A DNA stretch of 64,000 nucleotides, from positions 1-64,000 of the forward strand of contig JBAIAA010000441.1 of assembly GCA_037893245.1 (NCBI GenBank), given 5' to 3'. Of this stretch, positions 45,134 to 54,566 are shown in pieces. Position 1 is the stretch's first letter. The number at the start of each line of letters is the position of its first letter. The position numbers and the translations under genes were made by a program. The notes beneath the pieces were generated by a model. It worked only from the letters and a program-made list of their open reading frames with translations, was not told where the DNA came from and searched no databases. Origin of the DNA: Crossaster papposus. Its lineage: Eukaryota > Echinodermata > Asteroidea > Velatida > Solasteridae.

Positions 45134-45195
45134 GTACCACCACCGTTTGAGCAAGATCTGTGGCCTAGCAGGTCTTGCTCAAATGATGGTGGTAC
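45134..45195. other. 62-nt near-perfect hairpin
   Basis: GTACCACCACCGTTTGAGCA AGA pairs with TCTTGCTCAAATGATGGTGG TAC across a 16-nt loop. The 23-nt arms have one mismatch and one G-T wobble. It could be a microRNA-like precursor or the remnant of a foldback transposon; nothing here decides between them. Confidence 0.45.
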
Positions 45196-45733
45196 ATCAG
45201 TAAGTAAAAAACTTAGGCTAGTGGAAAGTGTTTGTCTGACGTGTGGGAGATCCCAGATTAAAATTTTCATCCCAAATTATTAAAAACATTCTTTTAAAAA
45301 TTTTAAAATGACTCTGACTTATTGCATAGTATTACAATTTCTATTTTTAATATATGGCTCTGGAGGATTTTTAAATAAAGTGGAAAATAAAGTCCAACAT
45401 TTTAAAATGGTAAGATTCCTGTCTCGACTCGTGAAAATTAATAAGGTCACAACGACAATGTTGGCGCAAGAGGAAGATTTGTCCGAGTCACTGTTAGAAA
45501 AAAGTCTGACAAAAAGGTACTGTGCATGTTCAGTACCTAAACGACAAACTAGCATTTAATGATGTTTAGCCAGCGCCGGATAAATATCAATTGCCGATAT
45601 AATAAGATTTTGAAATCTCAGATATTATCCACCATCATTACTCACAAGTCGTACTCTTTATCATGCCAAATGTAAAAATCAGTCTGATAATTTGTTTAAT
45701 TATTTTGGGTTATGAAATTCTTTGACAGCAAAA

Positions 45734-45914
45734 ATGAAACTGGATCTTCGTTCGCCCGATGCGTTGATTGTGCTGATACTTCTGCTAACGTTTCTTCGGG
45801 ATGCCTTTTCCGACGTTCCCTTTCCAAAGGATCAGAGAGAGATAGAGTTTCCTCCCGATCTTCCCAAGCCTAGGCCGGGATCGGCCGTACCCATCGGCCA
45901 TCTCAGACCATTCG
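45734..45914 (+). CDS. JmjC gene exon 1 (signal peptide)
   Basis: ATG with A at -3 (AAAAATGA) starts MKLDLRSPDALIVLILLLTF, a clear signal peptide, then a Pro-rich linker PPDLPKPRPGSAVPIGHLRP. Donor G|GTAAGA, phase 1 out. Confidence 0.75.
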
Positions 45915-48900
45915 GTAAGATACATCCTTTACAAATGTTGTTTTTTTGCTAAAAAGTTTTCAAAATTTTAATAATTTTTTTGTTTTTAAAGGGATCGTAT
46001 ACGTTTAGTAATTACTCTAAAAATTAATGGCAATAAAAACTTACTTGGTAAAAACTACAGCAGCTTTGGATAGTACCGGTACTGTATAATGCATTTTTAG
46101 AAACTTTTCACTTCGAAGTACTGGGAAAAAGAAATTAGCCACAAGGAATGAAAACCACTAGATTGAATCAGGTAATCTTGGTCTAATCTAAACTATTTTT
46201 TTTTGTCAGAGGGCAATGAAAATAGGCTGTTGCATTTTTTTGAATCACCCTTTTATAGCAGTCGTAACAAATTTGAATAACACAATTTGCTTTCGTATTT
46301 CAGGGTACCAGAGAAAATCAGATGGTCGCGTTGATGAACACAACCATTTTCTGCATCCGGTTGAGTTCTACGAAACTCGCGTGAGTAAGCGAAAACCTGT
46401 GGTATTTCGCCAGTCCATCATTGACTCGCCGGCTATGCAGAAATGGAGTGACGAGTATTTAAGAGAAAAGTGAGTAAAAAAGGGGACCGCACGCAGTCGC
46501 ACGCATGATTTATATCACAAATTGACAAAAGGGACTAGGACAGCAGCACCCGAACTTGCTCTTTGTTGCTTTCTGTTGCATCCAGCAGGATTTAGGGAAG
46601 TCCTTGCCAAAGACCACTCATTCGACCCTAACGAAACTATTTATATTCTCATCAGCTCCCTCGATCACGCGGTGGTCTTTGCAAATTGCTTAACCAGTTC
46701 GCGCCGAAGGCAGATATACACGCAAAGCTTTTCCCAGATTCAAAACGGATGACGCATAAACACGTCACGAGCAAGGCCGAAAATGTCTGTTAGCAGCGAG
46801 CAAAGCTGGAAATGCGTTGGTGTGCTTCCTGGTACCATCGGCCTGAACCTGCCTCGGATCGAGTTTCGTTGAAAATAATCCCGCGCATCGGCTCGGTGAT
46901 GTTAAAATAATCTTGGCGCGAACTGGTTAATCAGGGCGTGACATTTTTATGCAAATTTGACCATTTAAATATCGGCATAGCTTCTTTACGCAGTCAACTA
47001 CCCATTCAGCGGTCGCGCTGGCCTGCGTTGCATATCTAAATAGCGCTGCTTCACAAAGGAATTTCGTGCGTTCCCGTAGTACGTGTTTTATAATCGCAGT
47101 TCTGCCATTGCCGATTAGCTCCCTAGGAAAGCCTGCAAAGGAATAAGAAAAAGTGTAACCGCTAGAAGCAATTTGCAAAGTCTTATGCGTGAGCGAGGAA
47201 GCTGGTCTATAATCGCGGGTGTTAGCCAACGCACTGCGTGCAAAGTATACGCTACTTACACGATCGATCAATCGCAATTCGTCTTTAGCAAAGACTAGGT
47301 TTAAGGTTGATGATGATGATTTAAACAAATTCCTCCCTTCTAGTTATGGAGACCTGGACGTTCTCGTGGAAGTCAAGAAGGAGAATCGAGAGTTGCGGCC
47401 GCGGCGCATGAAGCTCGCCGAATTCCTGAAGCGCTACATGACAGAAAGCGTTTACATTGTGTCACTCATCCCTCTAGAAATGGCCCACGAGGTTAAAGTG
47501 AGTACCTAGATAACAATTATTGCGTTATTTTCTACAGTAAAACTGTTTTTTGTTCACAGAAAATTATCTTTTGCGACTTATCCGGCACCTATATGTGCTG
47601 CTTGTGCATACTTTTTGTTATACGACATGACTGGTTCGAGCGATGCAAATCGAGTGTGATGTGTACGCAACGTTTTCCAGTGCTTAAAGGTAGGATACAC
47701 CATTTGTGACCTGTTCCAACAAAACCCGGACGAAGTCGACTTTTTAGTTTTTCAGATTTTGCTTTTTTCAAATTCTCTAGGTTCTCAGCTTTAAAATGAT
47801 GTATCATTTACATATGTACCCCCACCCTATCTTCCCTGGGGTCTGGATTTAGTGATAAAACCCTGACAACCTAATTATGAGATAAACAGCTTTGAAGTTC
47901 AGAAAAGCGTATTATTTCTATACACAAATGTTTCAAAAAATTGACAAAAAAACACACTTCTGGTAGACGGATTTTGTTCAAATTTGAGGAGATTGTAGAT
48001 TAATAGTGAGTGACTTAGGAAAACCTCAAACCTCAAAAAACCTAAAATCCATCCAGAAATGACTTCAGGAGTACATTGTGACAAAACACATTGTGCGACT
48101 TTGTCCGGGTTTCGTTGGAACAGGTCACATTTGCAGATCTCGACAAAATTTACTACCGAATTATTAAGAAATATCTAACTCATTTGAAAGTAAATAATGA
48201 TTGTAGGCATCCAGCAAAATGATTGTGCTAAATATCCTGTAATTGTTCCCAAAAATGGAATTTTATTTGTAAAAAATTTACCGATCGTGATTATTACAAA
48301 AAAATGATAAACTATTGTTTAATTTTCACGTCAATGTTTTCAAATCTTTAGACATCACAGTGATATATAGCAATTGTCTCGTTTGTGTAGTGTGCAGACA
48401 GAGCTAGCAACAGCTGCGAGTGAATTAACTCCTTTTTAAAAAAATCATGCAGTGATTATTGATTATCGCCAGGGTAACTAAACACAACAGGTGCTGTAAT
48501 GGATTTGTACACGTGGCAACGGGAACGATCGCCACGACTTCAATGTTTAAACCCAAACATGTGTTGTGGTTGATTTTTCAGAATTTCATTTTTTTTTCGT
48601 GCAGAAATAGCTAATGATGTGAGTTTGCCTTTAAAGGGAAATTCCAGGCTCAATAATATTTTACCTAGTCTAAAAGAATACATGGTAACATACTGACTCC
48701 GCAGAAAATTTGTTTTGATTTGTTATCGAGAACGATGATTATAAATTATGACATAGTGTCTGCACCTCAATGCCCATCGCTTTATTGCCTGTTGTTCGCA
48801 CTGGTATCCCACCTTGACGCGGCCAACTACATTATGCAGACGTGTGTTGTACGGCGCCCGACTATTGCGAGTACATGTATTGCATTTCTGTGCAAAATAT

Positions 48901-51900
48901 CGACTTGACGCGCCACAAACTATCGTTTATTTTTGTATTTTCTGAGAAGAATAGCAAATCTGTGAGCTAGTAATTATGGCATCAGGTCCTTCTCTGTATG
49001 ATTTTGAGCCTACTTTCACGTGTACAATACACATTGTGTATACACTATGCCGTACACAAAAAGGTTCACTCGCATTCCTTGCGCGTGCAGGGCCGCTATC
49101 GATACTGATACAGTACTGATGGTGCAGACACTACGTCACAATATCTCGGATGTACCTATAAACCATCGGTTTACCGGCTCGCATGACGGTAATGGCCCAG
49201 TCACAATGTCGGCGATCTGTCGGGGATTAGTTTTGGCCGGGGGTCGTCGTAGAAAATAAAGAATCCTTGAACAATCCTAGCAATAATCCTTATAAAAGTG
49301 GAGCAGTCACATTGTCTGAGATTTTTTCAAGGATTTTGACCCGGTTTTGTCGAAAAATCGTGGGATTAGCCTCCGATCGCCTCCGATTGCATCGGAGACG
49401 ATATCTGCGAGCATCTTTTCTTTTAATTCCCCCCCCCCCCTGGGTATATGTAGTCTCAGATTATTCGGAGGACGCCTCCGATTAATCGGAGGGCATCGTA
49501 GGTCATCGGAGATTGTGTCTGGGATGCCCAAAATGGGTGAAAAATCTTGCGAGCAATCTTAAAATTTTAAGTTCAAAGTTGGGGACCGCGACGGGTGTGG
49601 CGATGCCAACAAAATCTGCGACAAGCCGCAGGCGTCCGGAGAGCGCCTCCGACAGGTGCAAAATCGTGAGATCTGTCTTAAGATTTTGTTCAAATTTCCC
49701 GGTTTTACCCATCGCCGACGCATCGCAACTGATTTGTGACTGGCCCATAAGCGCAGTGCGAGAAAATATCTGTTTTATATGATTACCGAAACCGATAAAA
49801 ATGAAATAAAAATCAAGTCACAATGGCAATTGACACTCTTTAACATTATGCAATTATAAACTATGGGTGGAGTTTCCCTTTAATCGGCCTAGTCTTGCTT
49901 AAATAAACAAACAAACATAACAAACAAACTCCCTAACAAACACTGGTATAAAACAACATTACTTTCTTGGTGGGGGCATTTATTTAAGCTAAATATACTG
50001 TATGTTTAACTCAAGAATGACTACAAAAATGATGACTACATAAACGCAGGTCCTTTTTTTTTATTCGGGTTTTGTTTGAACTGTTTAGAAAACATATAAA
50101 TGTGTTTTTTTGTATTTAAAAAGAAATGTTTTAATGTGTAAACTTTTGCCTGAGTCAAGTTTGATACTTTTCAATTATCATGAATGGGTGGATTTGGGGG
50201 TTTGTATTTTATAGTGAATATCGTTTAACTTACCTGTTTGAAGTTTTACAATCGTGGATGTCGGAAAAAAAGCAAGAAAACAGCGTTCGTTTTTAACCGG
50301 CGTTGGGCAGAGATTGTTATGTTTTTCTTGTTTTTTTCGCAATCGCCGGATGAATTCCTTTAACAAAAATTCAATTTTTCGAAACAATTTCAGGATATCT
50401 AAGCGCAATCATTTTGCTGGATGCCTACAATCATTATTTACTTTCAAAAAAGTAAGATATTAAGTAAAAATGTTTGATAAAGTGCAAATGGTGTCTCCTA
50501 CCTTTAAAGAGAATATACATGATTTGCTTTTACTGAAAGTTTTAGAAATGGATGAATTTGGGGGTTAGTATTATATAGCAAGTATTGATAAATAAGCTTG
50601 GTTGAAGGTTTCGTCCCAACTGTAGTTGGCATTTCCCAACTGCTCTGCCCCAGTTGGGACCGCCCCAACTGTAGTTTAGAACATTTAGTTTAGTTGGGGC
50701 ATAACAGACCAATCGCTTTCAGGCCCGACGCTGTCTGCATCTGTCAATAGTGGGTGAGTTCGTATCCCTGTTTGTTCCATCCTTCGTTCCAGGTTCCGGA
50801 GAGCCTGTTGTGTGGGACTTTCAGACGAAGGCTTCTGGAGACCAATCTTTGGATGAGCAGTGGAGGCACGGCTTCTGTGATCCACTACGACGCCGACCAT
50901 AACATCCACTGCCTACTGGCTGGACGTAAAGACTTCATCATGATCGATCCGAAGTATTCCAAGGAGCTTGAAATCACAGAAGAGGTATGTAAACTGTTTT
51001 ACTACACCTCATAAATATCCGTGAACAAATTGGAGCGCGTCATCGGCCGATTTTGTCGCGCGTCCGGGAAGTAGACATGATCGATACCATGTGAATTCAT
51101 CCCGGTGAGTATCCACCGGGCGACATTCCTTTCTGGTAGCAACACAAATTCCCTCTGGAACCCGCCTCGTAGACATGTAGTCTGTGGCATGTAATCTTTA
51201 CGGATGCAGTCTCAGTAACGTTACTAGATTTCCGTCATTGACTGACGAAGAACTTGAATATCTTTCTGAATAAATATGAAACATTTACGAAGGGTGTTAA
51301 TATAATAATTGTTCAACCAGTTACTTGCGACTGGCTTTATGTGACTGGACTTGTGACTGGACTTGCGACTGGACTTGCGACTGGACTTGCGACTGGACTT
51401 GCGACTGGACTTGTGACTGAACTTGTGAAAAGTCTTGCAGGGACTCGAATACAACTTTGGTCAAATCTATAGCCCTGTTCGCACTGGACTTTTTATGATA
51501 AAACTTACCGAGACGATGGGTACTTTTCCCATTTGAAGTCCAGTGCGGACAGCCTAGGACGTTTTCCTCTCAGTTACTTCTCCCGAGTCCAGTGGGTACT
51601 TCTACCGGCCAACTGCTGCCCGGGAAAACTTCCCAGGTAACTTTTCCCTAGACGATAAGTCCAGTGCGAACAGCGCGAGTCGGTAAAAGCGTCCCAGGAA
51701 AACGTACATCTGGCCCCCTACTGCGATTTCATGCTACACAAGACACCGCGCATGCGCTCTTTGCATCGCTCTTTGCATGCGCTGATGCATGCACATCGCA
51801 TTGTGATCACATTCGCCTTCATGAGTCATTATAATGACAGCTCGACTACTTCTCCCGCGGTCTCGGTAAAATTTTCCTGTGTCGAAAGTCCAAGTGCGAA

Positions 51901-54566
51901 CAGTGGTAACATTTGACCATTTTTTATTTTACCATCGTCTCAGTAAAACCTTCCCAAAAAAAAGTCCAGTGCGAACACGGCTTATGTAACGCCGCCTCTA
52001 CATCATTTTTTGTTTCTACACAGCAACATATGACAGGCTCGGGTTTTTCAAAGCTCGACGTAGACAAGATCAATCTCTTTGAGCACCAAGACATTGGTAA
52101 GGTGCCGTGGAGATGGAGCACATTGAAGCCGGGAGACTGCATATATATCCCTGCAGGTGAGTATAAGTGTAGTGTGGATGTATCCTAATGAGATACTAAC
52201 GAGTAGCGCCTAGCTAAGCTAGATCAAAAGTTTTAACTCAAATTTAACAGCAAGTGAAATTCCAAGTTCTAAATTTCAAAATGAACAGGTTAAACGTTGA
52301 ACTGTGCCACGATAGGGACAATTAAAAATGCCTGGCAGGACTTTCTGAAAGGTCATTTTGTGTGGTTAGAAACAAAAATCACACTTTAAGGTAGGATACA
52401 CCATTTGCAGATATCAAAAAAAATTACTACAGAATTATTAAGAAATATCTTACTTATTTGAAAGTAAATAATGATTCTAGGCATCCAGGAAAATGATTGC
52501 CCTAGATATCCTGTAATTGTTCCGAAAAATTGAATTGTATAAACGAAAATTCATGATCGCCGAACGCGAACGGCGATCGCGAAAAAAAAAACATAAGAAA
52601 AACTGCTCGACTCCGGGTAAAAACGAATGTAGTTTTTCTTGATTTTATCAGCAACCATTAAAACCTAGGACAGGTCAGTTAAACGATATTTACTATGAAA
52701 TACAACCACCCAAATCCACCCATTCCTTATAATTCAAACAATTACCAATGGTGTATCCTACCTTTCAATCTAGAATTCTTCATCTTAATTCTCGTGCCCC
52801 TGCAAGATTTATAACTTTCATAGTTGGTTTTTTTTAAATTCTTTTGCCCATGCAGGTCACTTGCACCAGGTGCGTTCTTACAGCCGCAGCCTCTCAGCAA
52901 CTATTCTGTTTGCCTCGGAGCCGACATTCAACCAGTCGGACTGCTTGAATGCGACCTTTGAGTACACTGACCTGACCCAGGTCAGGGTAATGTGGACCTA
53001 CAAGAAAGGCGACAAGGTAGTAGACCATTTGTGATCGGCTCAACAAAAAAAGGTGTATTATGTCGCAAAATAGTCAAATTGAGTTATATACATGGTTGAA
53101 ATGCCTACAATGTAAGCTTTCATTTAGTATATAATAGAGCTCCATAGCCCCTCTCATTTTGGAGATATGACGTGTTTATTGATTACTTCCTTGGAGTTCA
53201 AATTACACAACTAAGAAAACAGGCTTTGAAATAGCCGGCTCTGTTGTACTACAACAGAACGATGCACACAATATTGTCATTTTTGGCACTTTATTTATCA
53301 AAATCAACATTTCTTTGAAAGAAACCTGTAAGTGTAGGTATTAAAGATGTCATGCATGACAACAACAAAAATCACATTTTGATGAAATGTTTACCCTCTC
53401 AACGTTGAGCGGGCCATTACATGATAATGCACAGCGCTACTTAATACCCTTTTTTGTAGAGCCAGTCACATTTTTCAGTTGTGCAGTTTTATTATCGGTT
53501 GAAAAAGCAAAAGTTCTGAAAATCTGAATCCCTTCAACTCTGATTTTACCACAATTGTGTCGGCGCTGACTAATTTGTATCAACGTTTTGCGGCACTTTC
53601 ATCAGGTGATAGAAATTGGCTACATGGATACGGAGAATATCCGCAATGACATGATCTCTCTAATGAAGGGAACGGACAAGTTGTCGGCTCACCGGTTCGG
53701 TCATTACTTCAAAGGTATGAGTGCCATGGAAGACGAAGAAGTTTCCACAGAAGACGAGGACATTCCCATAGAAGCTTATGAGGTAAGCGCATAAAAGGTA
53801 GTATATGTTGCTAAGTGGACAAAAGTATTGCTTAGCAAATATCAGCAGTAGCTGGCATTGTGCCCCCTCCCCCCATCTTTTCTCTCTTTTTCTCTCTCCC
53901 ACCCCCTCCCCCTTCCCCTTTCCCCCCCCCCCCTTTTCCACCCCCCCTTTTCCACCCCCCTTTGATTTTTTTAAAAAAGCGCCCCCGTAAAAGGTCTGTA
54001 ATATTTTTTACTAGCATATCAATATACAGAAACTTATAAATCACCAGACACACGAAAATTAGAAATATTATGCCAAAAATTGACCTCTAATTTCCGAAAA
54101 ACTTAAATACACACGGAGCATTTTAACCAGTTCGGGCCGGAGGACGTATGTACATGCAAAGTTTTTCCTAGATTCAAAACGGATGACGCATAAACACGTC
54201 ACGAGCAAGGCCAGAAATGTCTGTCAGCAGCGAGCAAGGCTGGAAATGCGTCAGTGTGCTTTCCCGGTACCATCGGCCTGAACCCGCATCGTTAAACAAA
54301 AATCACGCGCCTCGGCTCGGTGATGTCAAAATAATTCCGGCGCGAACTGGTTAACTCTGTGTGTTTATTTATACCGGTAGATGAACACTCGTAACTCCAT
54401 TTTGTTTTTCTGCCAGATTTTTGCGACCTTCGACACCGAAAGAAAGGGGTACCTGACCCGGAAGCAGATTGAAGCGATCAAGATCGAAAAACTCAAGAAC
54501 TTTGCCCGGGTCCTGGACCAGCCAAGCGGCCCGATGGTCGTCGAGGCCGAGCACGATGAACTTTAA
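45734..54566 (+). CDS. ER-lumen JmjC-domain oxygenase with EF-hand-like segment and C-terminal HDEL
   Basis: Exons 45734-45914, 46304-46469, 47344-47497, 50793-50984, 52024-52156, 52856-53016, 53606-53782 and 54417-54566 join in frame to 437 codons plus TAA. Residues 8-26 are a signal peptide (PDALIVLILLLTFLRDAFS). The JmjC/cupin fold spans about 75-310: iron ligands His198, Asp200 (IHYD) and distal His279 (PAGHLHQV), and Lys213 (AGRK) as probable 2-oxoglutarate contact. An EF-hand-like loop starts at Asp394 and the chain ends HDEL, the ER retrieval signal. The expected product is a luminal Fe(II)/2-oxoglutarate hydroxylase acting on secretory-pathway proteins; substrate unknown. Human JMJD8 is also luminal but only 264 aa and lacks HDEL; KDM8, JMJD7 and HSPBAP1 are cytosolic or nuclear. 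No precise orthologue assigned. Confidence 0.8.
46304..46469 (+). CDS. JmjC gene exon 2
   Basis: Acceptor TCGTATTTCAG, donor AA|GTGAGT, phase 1 in and 2 out. Encodes HFLHPVEFYETRVSKRKPVV FRQSIIDSPAMQKWSDEYLR, the N-terminal cupin segment (F...V...KPVVFR) common to small JmjC hydroxylases. Confidence 0.8.
46690..46930. mobile_element. TTAA-flanked MITE (piggyBac-like), copy 3
   Basis: TTAACCAGTTCGCGCCG ... TTGGCGCGAACTGGTTAA in JmjC intron 2, with both TTAA sites intact. Confidence 0.75.
47344..47497 (+). CDS. JmjC gene exon 3
   Basis: Acceptor CCTTCTAG, donor AAA|GTGAGT, phase 2 in and 0 out. Encodes YGDLDVLVEVKKENREL, then a basic segment and LAEFLKRYMTESVYIVSLIP, matching the helix and strand before the JmjC core. 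Confidence 0.8.
47684..48300. mobile_element. GGTAGGATACACC-family MITE carrying a nested MITE
   Basis: Left end TAAAGGTAGGATACACCATT, interior CTACCGAATTATTAAGAAAT and ATGATTGTAGGCATCCAGCA as in the other copies. The right end is not recognisable. It is interrupted by the element at 47,707-48,127. JmjC intron 3. Confidence 0.75.
47707..48127. mobile_element. TGACCTGTTCCAAC MITE nested in another MITE, copy 2
   Basis: Ends TGACCTGTTCCAACAAAACC and GGTTTCGTTGGAACAGGTCA, flanked on both sides by CATTTG. Removing it with one CATTTG restores the host text ACACCATTTGCAGAT. Confidence 0.85.
48628..49882. mobile_element. 1.25-kb non-autonomous element with TTTAAAGGGAAA ends
   Basis: Left CTTTAAAGGGAAATTCCAGG and right TGGAGTTTCCCTTTAA form terminal inverted repeats. 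The interior has inverted blocks (for example GGCCCAGTCACAATGTCGGC against GCCGACGCATCGC ... GTGACTGGCCC) and CGG/CCG-rich palindromic text at 49,370-49,640. No transposase frame was recognised. JmjC intron 3. Confidence 0.6.
50165..50506. mobile_element. GGTAGGATACACC-family MITE, reverse orientation
   Basis: Interior TCAATTATCATGAATGGGTG and right end AAATGGTGTCTCCTACCTTT match the family. The left terminal repeat is lost. JmjC intron 3. Confidence 0.7.
50793..50984 (+). CDS. JmjC gene exon 4 (iron-binding HxD)
   Basis: 192 nt, phase 0-0, acceptor TTCGTTCCAG, donor GAG|GTATGT. Encodes LWMSSGGTASVIHYDADHNI and LLAGRKDFIMIDP: the HxD iron motif and the following lysine, both intact. Confidence 0.85.
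51330..51440 (+). repeat. 12-bp minisatellite ACTGGACTTGCG
   Basis: About seven ACTGGACTTG(C/T)G units, followed by AAAAGTCTTGCAGGGACTCG. Flank wording resembles the 40.5-40.8 kb block. JmjC intron 4. Confidence 0.85.
51471..51983. mobile_element. TGTTCGCACTGGACTTT MITE
   Basis: Left AGCCCTGTTCGCACTGGACT and right AGTCCAGTGCGAACACGGCT are inverted repeats. Internal copies of AGTCCAGTGCGGACAG and AAGTCCAGTGCGAACAG suggest a compound of two or more elements. It ends about 40 bp before JmjC exon 5. Confidence 0.75.
52024..52156 (+). CDS. JmjC gene exon 5
   Basis: Acceptor TTCTACACAG, donor G|GTGAGT, phase 0 in and 1 out. Encodes DVDKINLFEHQDIGKVPWRW and LKPGDCIYIPA, the strand leading into the distal histidine. 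Confidence 0.85.
52388..52767. mobile_element. GGTAGGATACACC-family MITE, complete member
   Basis: About 380 bp with both ends intact: AAGGTAGGATACACCATTTG and CAATGGTGTATCCTACCTT. Used here as the reference copy for the family. JmjC intron 5. Confidence 0.85.
52856..53016 (+). CDS. JmjC gene exon 6 (distal iron ligand)
   Basis: Acceptor CCCATGCAG, phase 1 in and 0 out. Opens with GHLHQVRSYSRSLSATILFA, containing the distal histidine ligand; two N-glycosylation sequons follow (NQSD, NATF), consistent with a luminal protein. The donor GTAGTA is weak, and a MITE begins about 15 bp after it. Confidence 0.8.
53032..53468. mobile_element. TGATCGGCTCAAC MITE beside JmjC exon 6
   Basis: Ends TGATCGGCTCAACAAAAAAA and TTTTTTGTAGAGCCAGTCA are inverted repeats, flanked by CATTTG and CATTTT. 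The ends resemble the TGACCTGTTCC family. It starts 16 bp after the end of exon 6. Confidence 0.65.
53606..53782 (+). CDS. JmjC gene exon 7
   Basis: 177 nt, phase 0-0, acceptor TTTCATCAG, donor GAG|GTAAGC. Encodes a helical segment after the JmjC core and a strongly acidic stretch, MEDEEVSTEDEDIPIEAYE, of the kind seen in low-affinity calcium-binding ER proteins. Confidence 0.75.
54123..54354. mobile_element. TTAA-flanked MITE (piggyBac-like), copy 4
   Basis: TTAACCAGTTCGGGCCGG ... CCGGCGCGAACTGGTTAA in JmjC intron 7, ending 62 bp before exon 8. Confidence 0.75.
54417..54566 (+). CDS. JmjC gene exon 8 (EF-hand-like, HDEL)
   Basis: Acceptor TTTTCTGCCAG. Encodes IFATFDTERKGYLTRKQIEA, an EF-hand-like helix-loop-helix, and ends VVEAEHDEL then TAA. 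Loop positions 1 (D), 3 (E) and 6 (G) fit the EF-hand rule, but position 5 is Lys and position 12 is Gln, so calcium binding is doubtful. Confidence 0.8.
   Translation: MFATFDTERKGYLTRKQIEAIKIEKLKNFARVLDQPSGPMVVEAEHDEL

Noticed and set aside
45308-45559. 83-codon plus-strand ORF with hydrophobic start, as an alternative first exon of the JmjC gene
   Set aside because: It ends in a stop and shows no phase-compatible donor joining it to exon 2; exon 1 at 45,734 has a better leader and clean phase.
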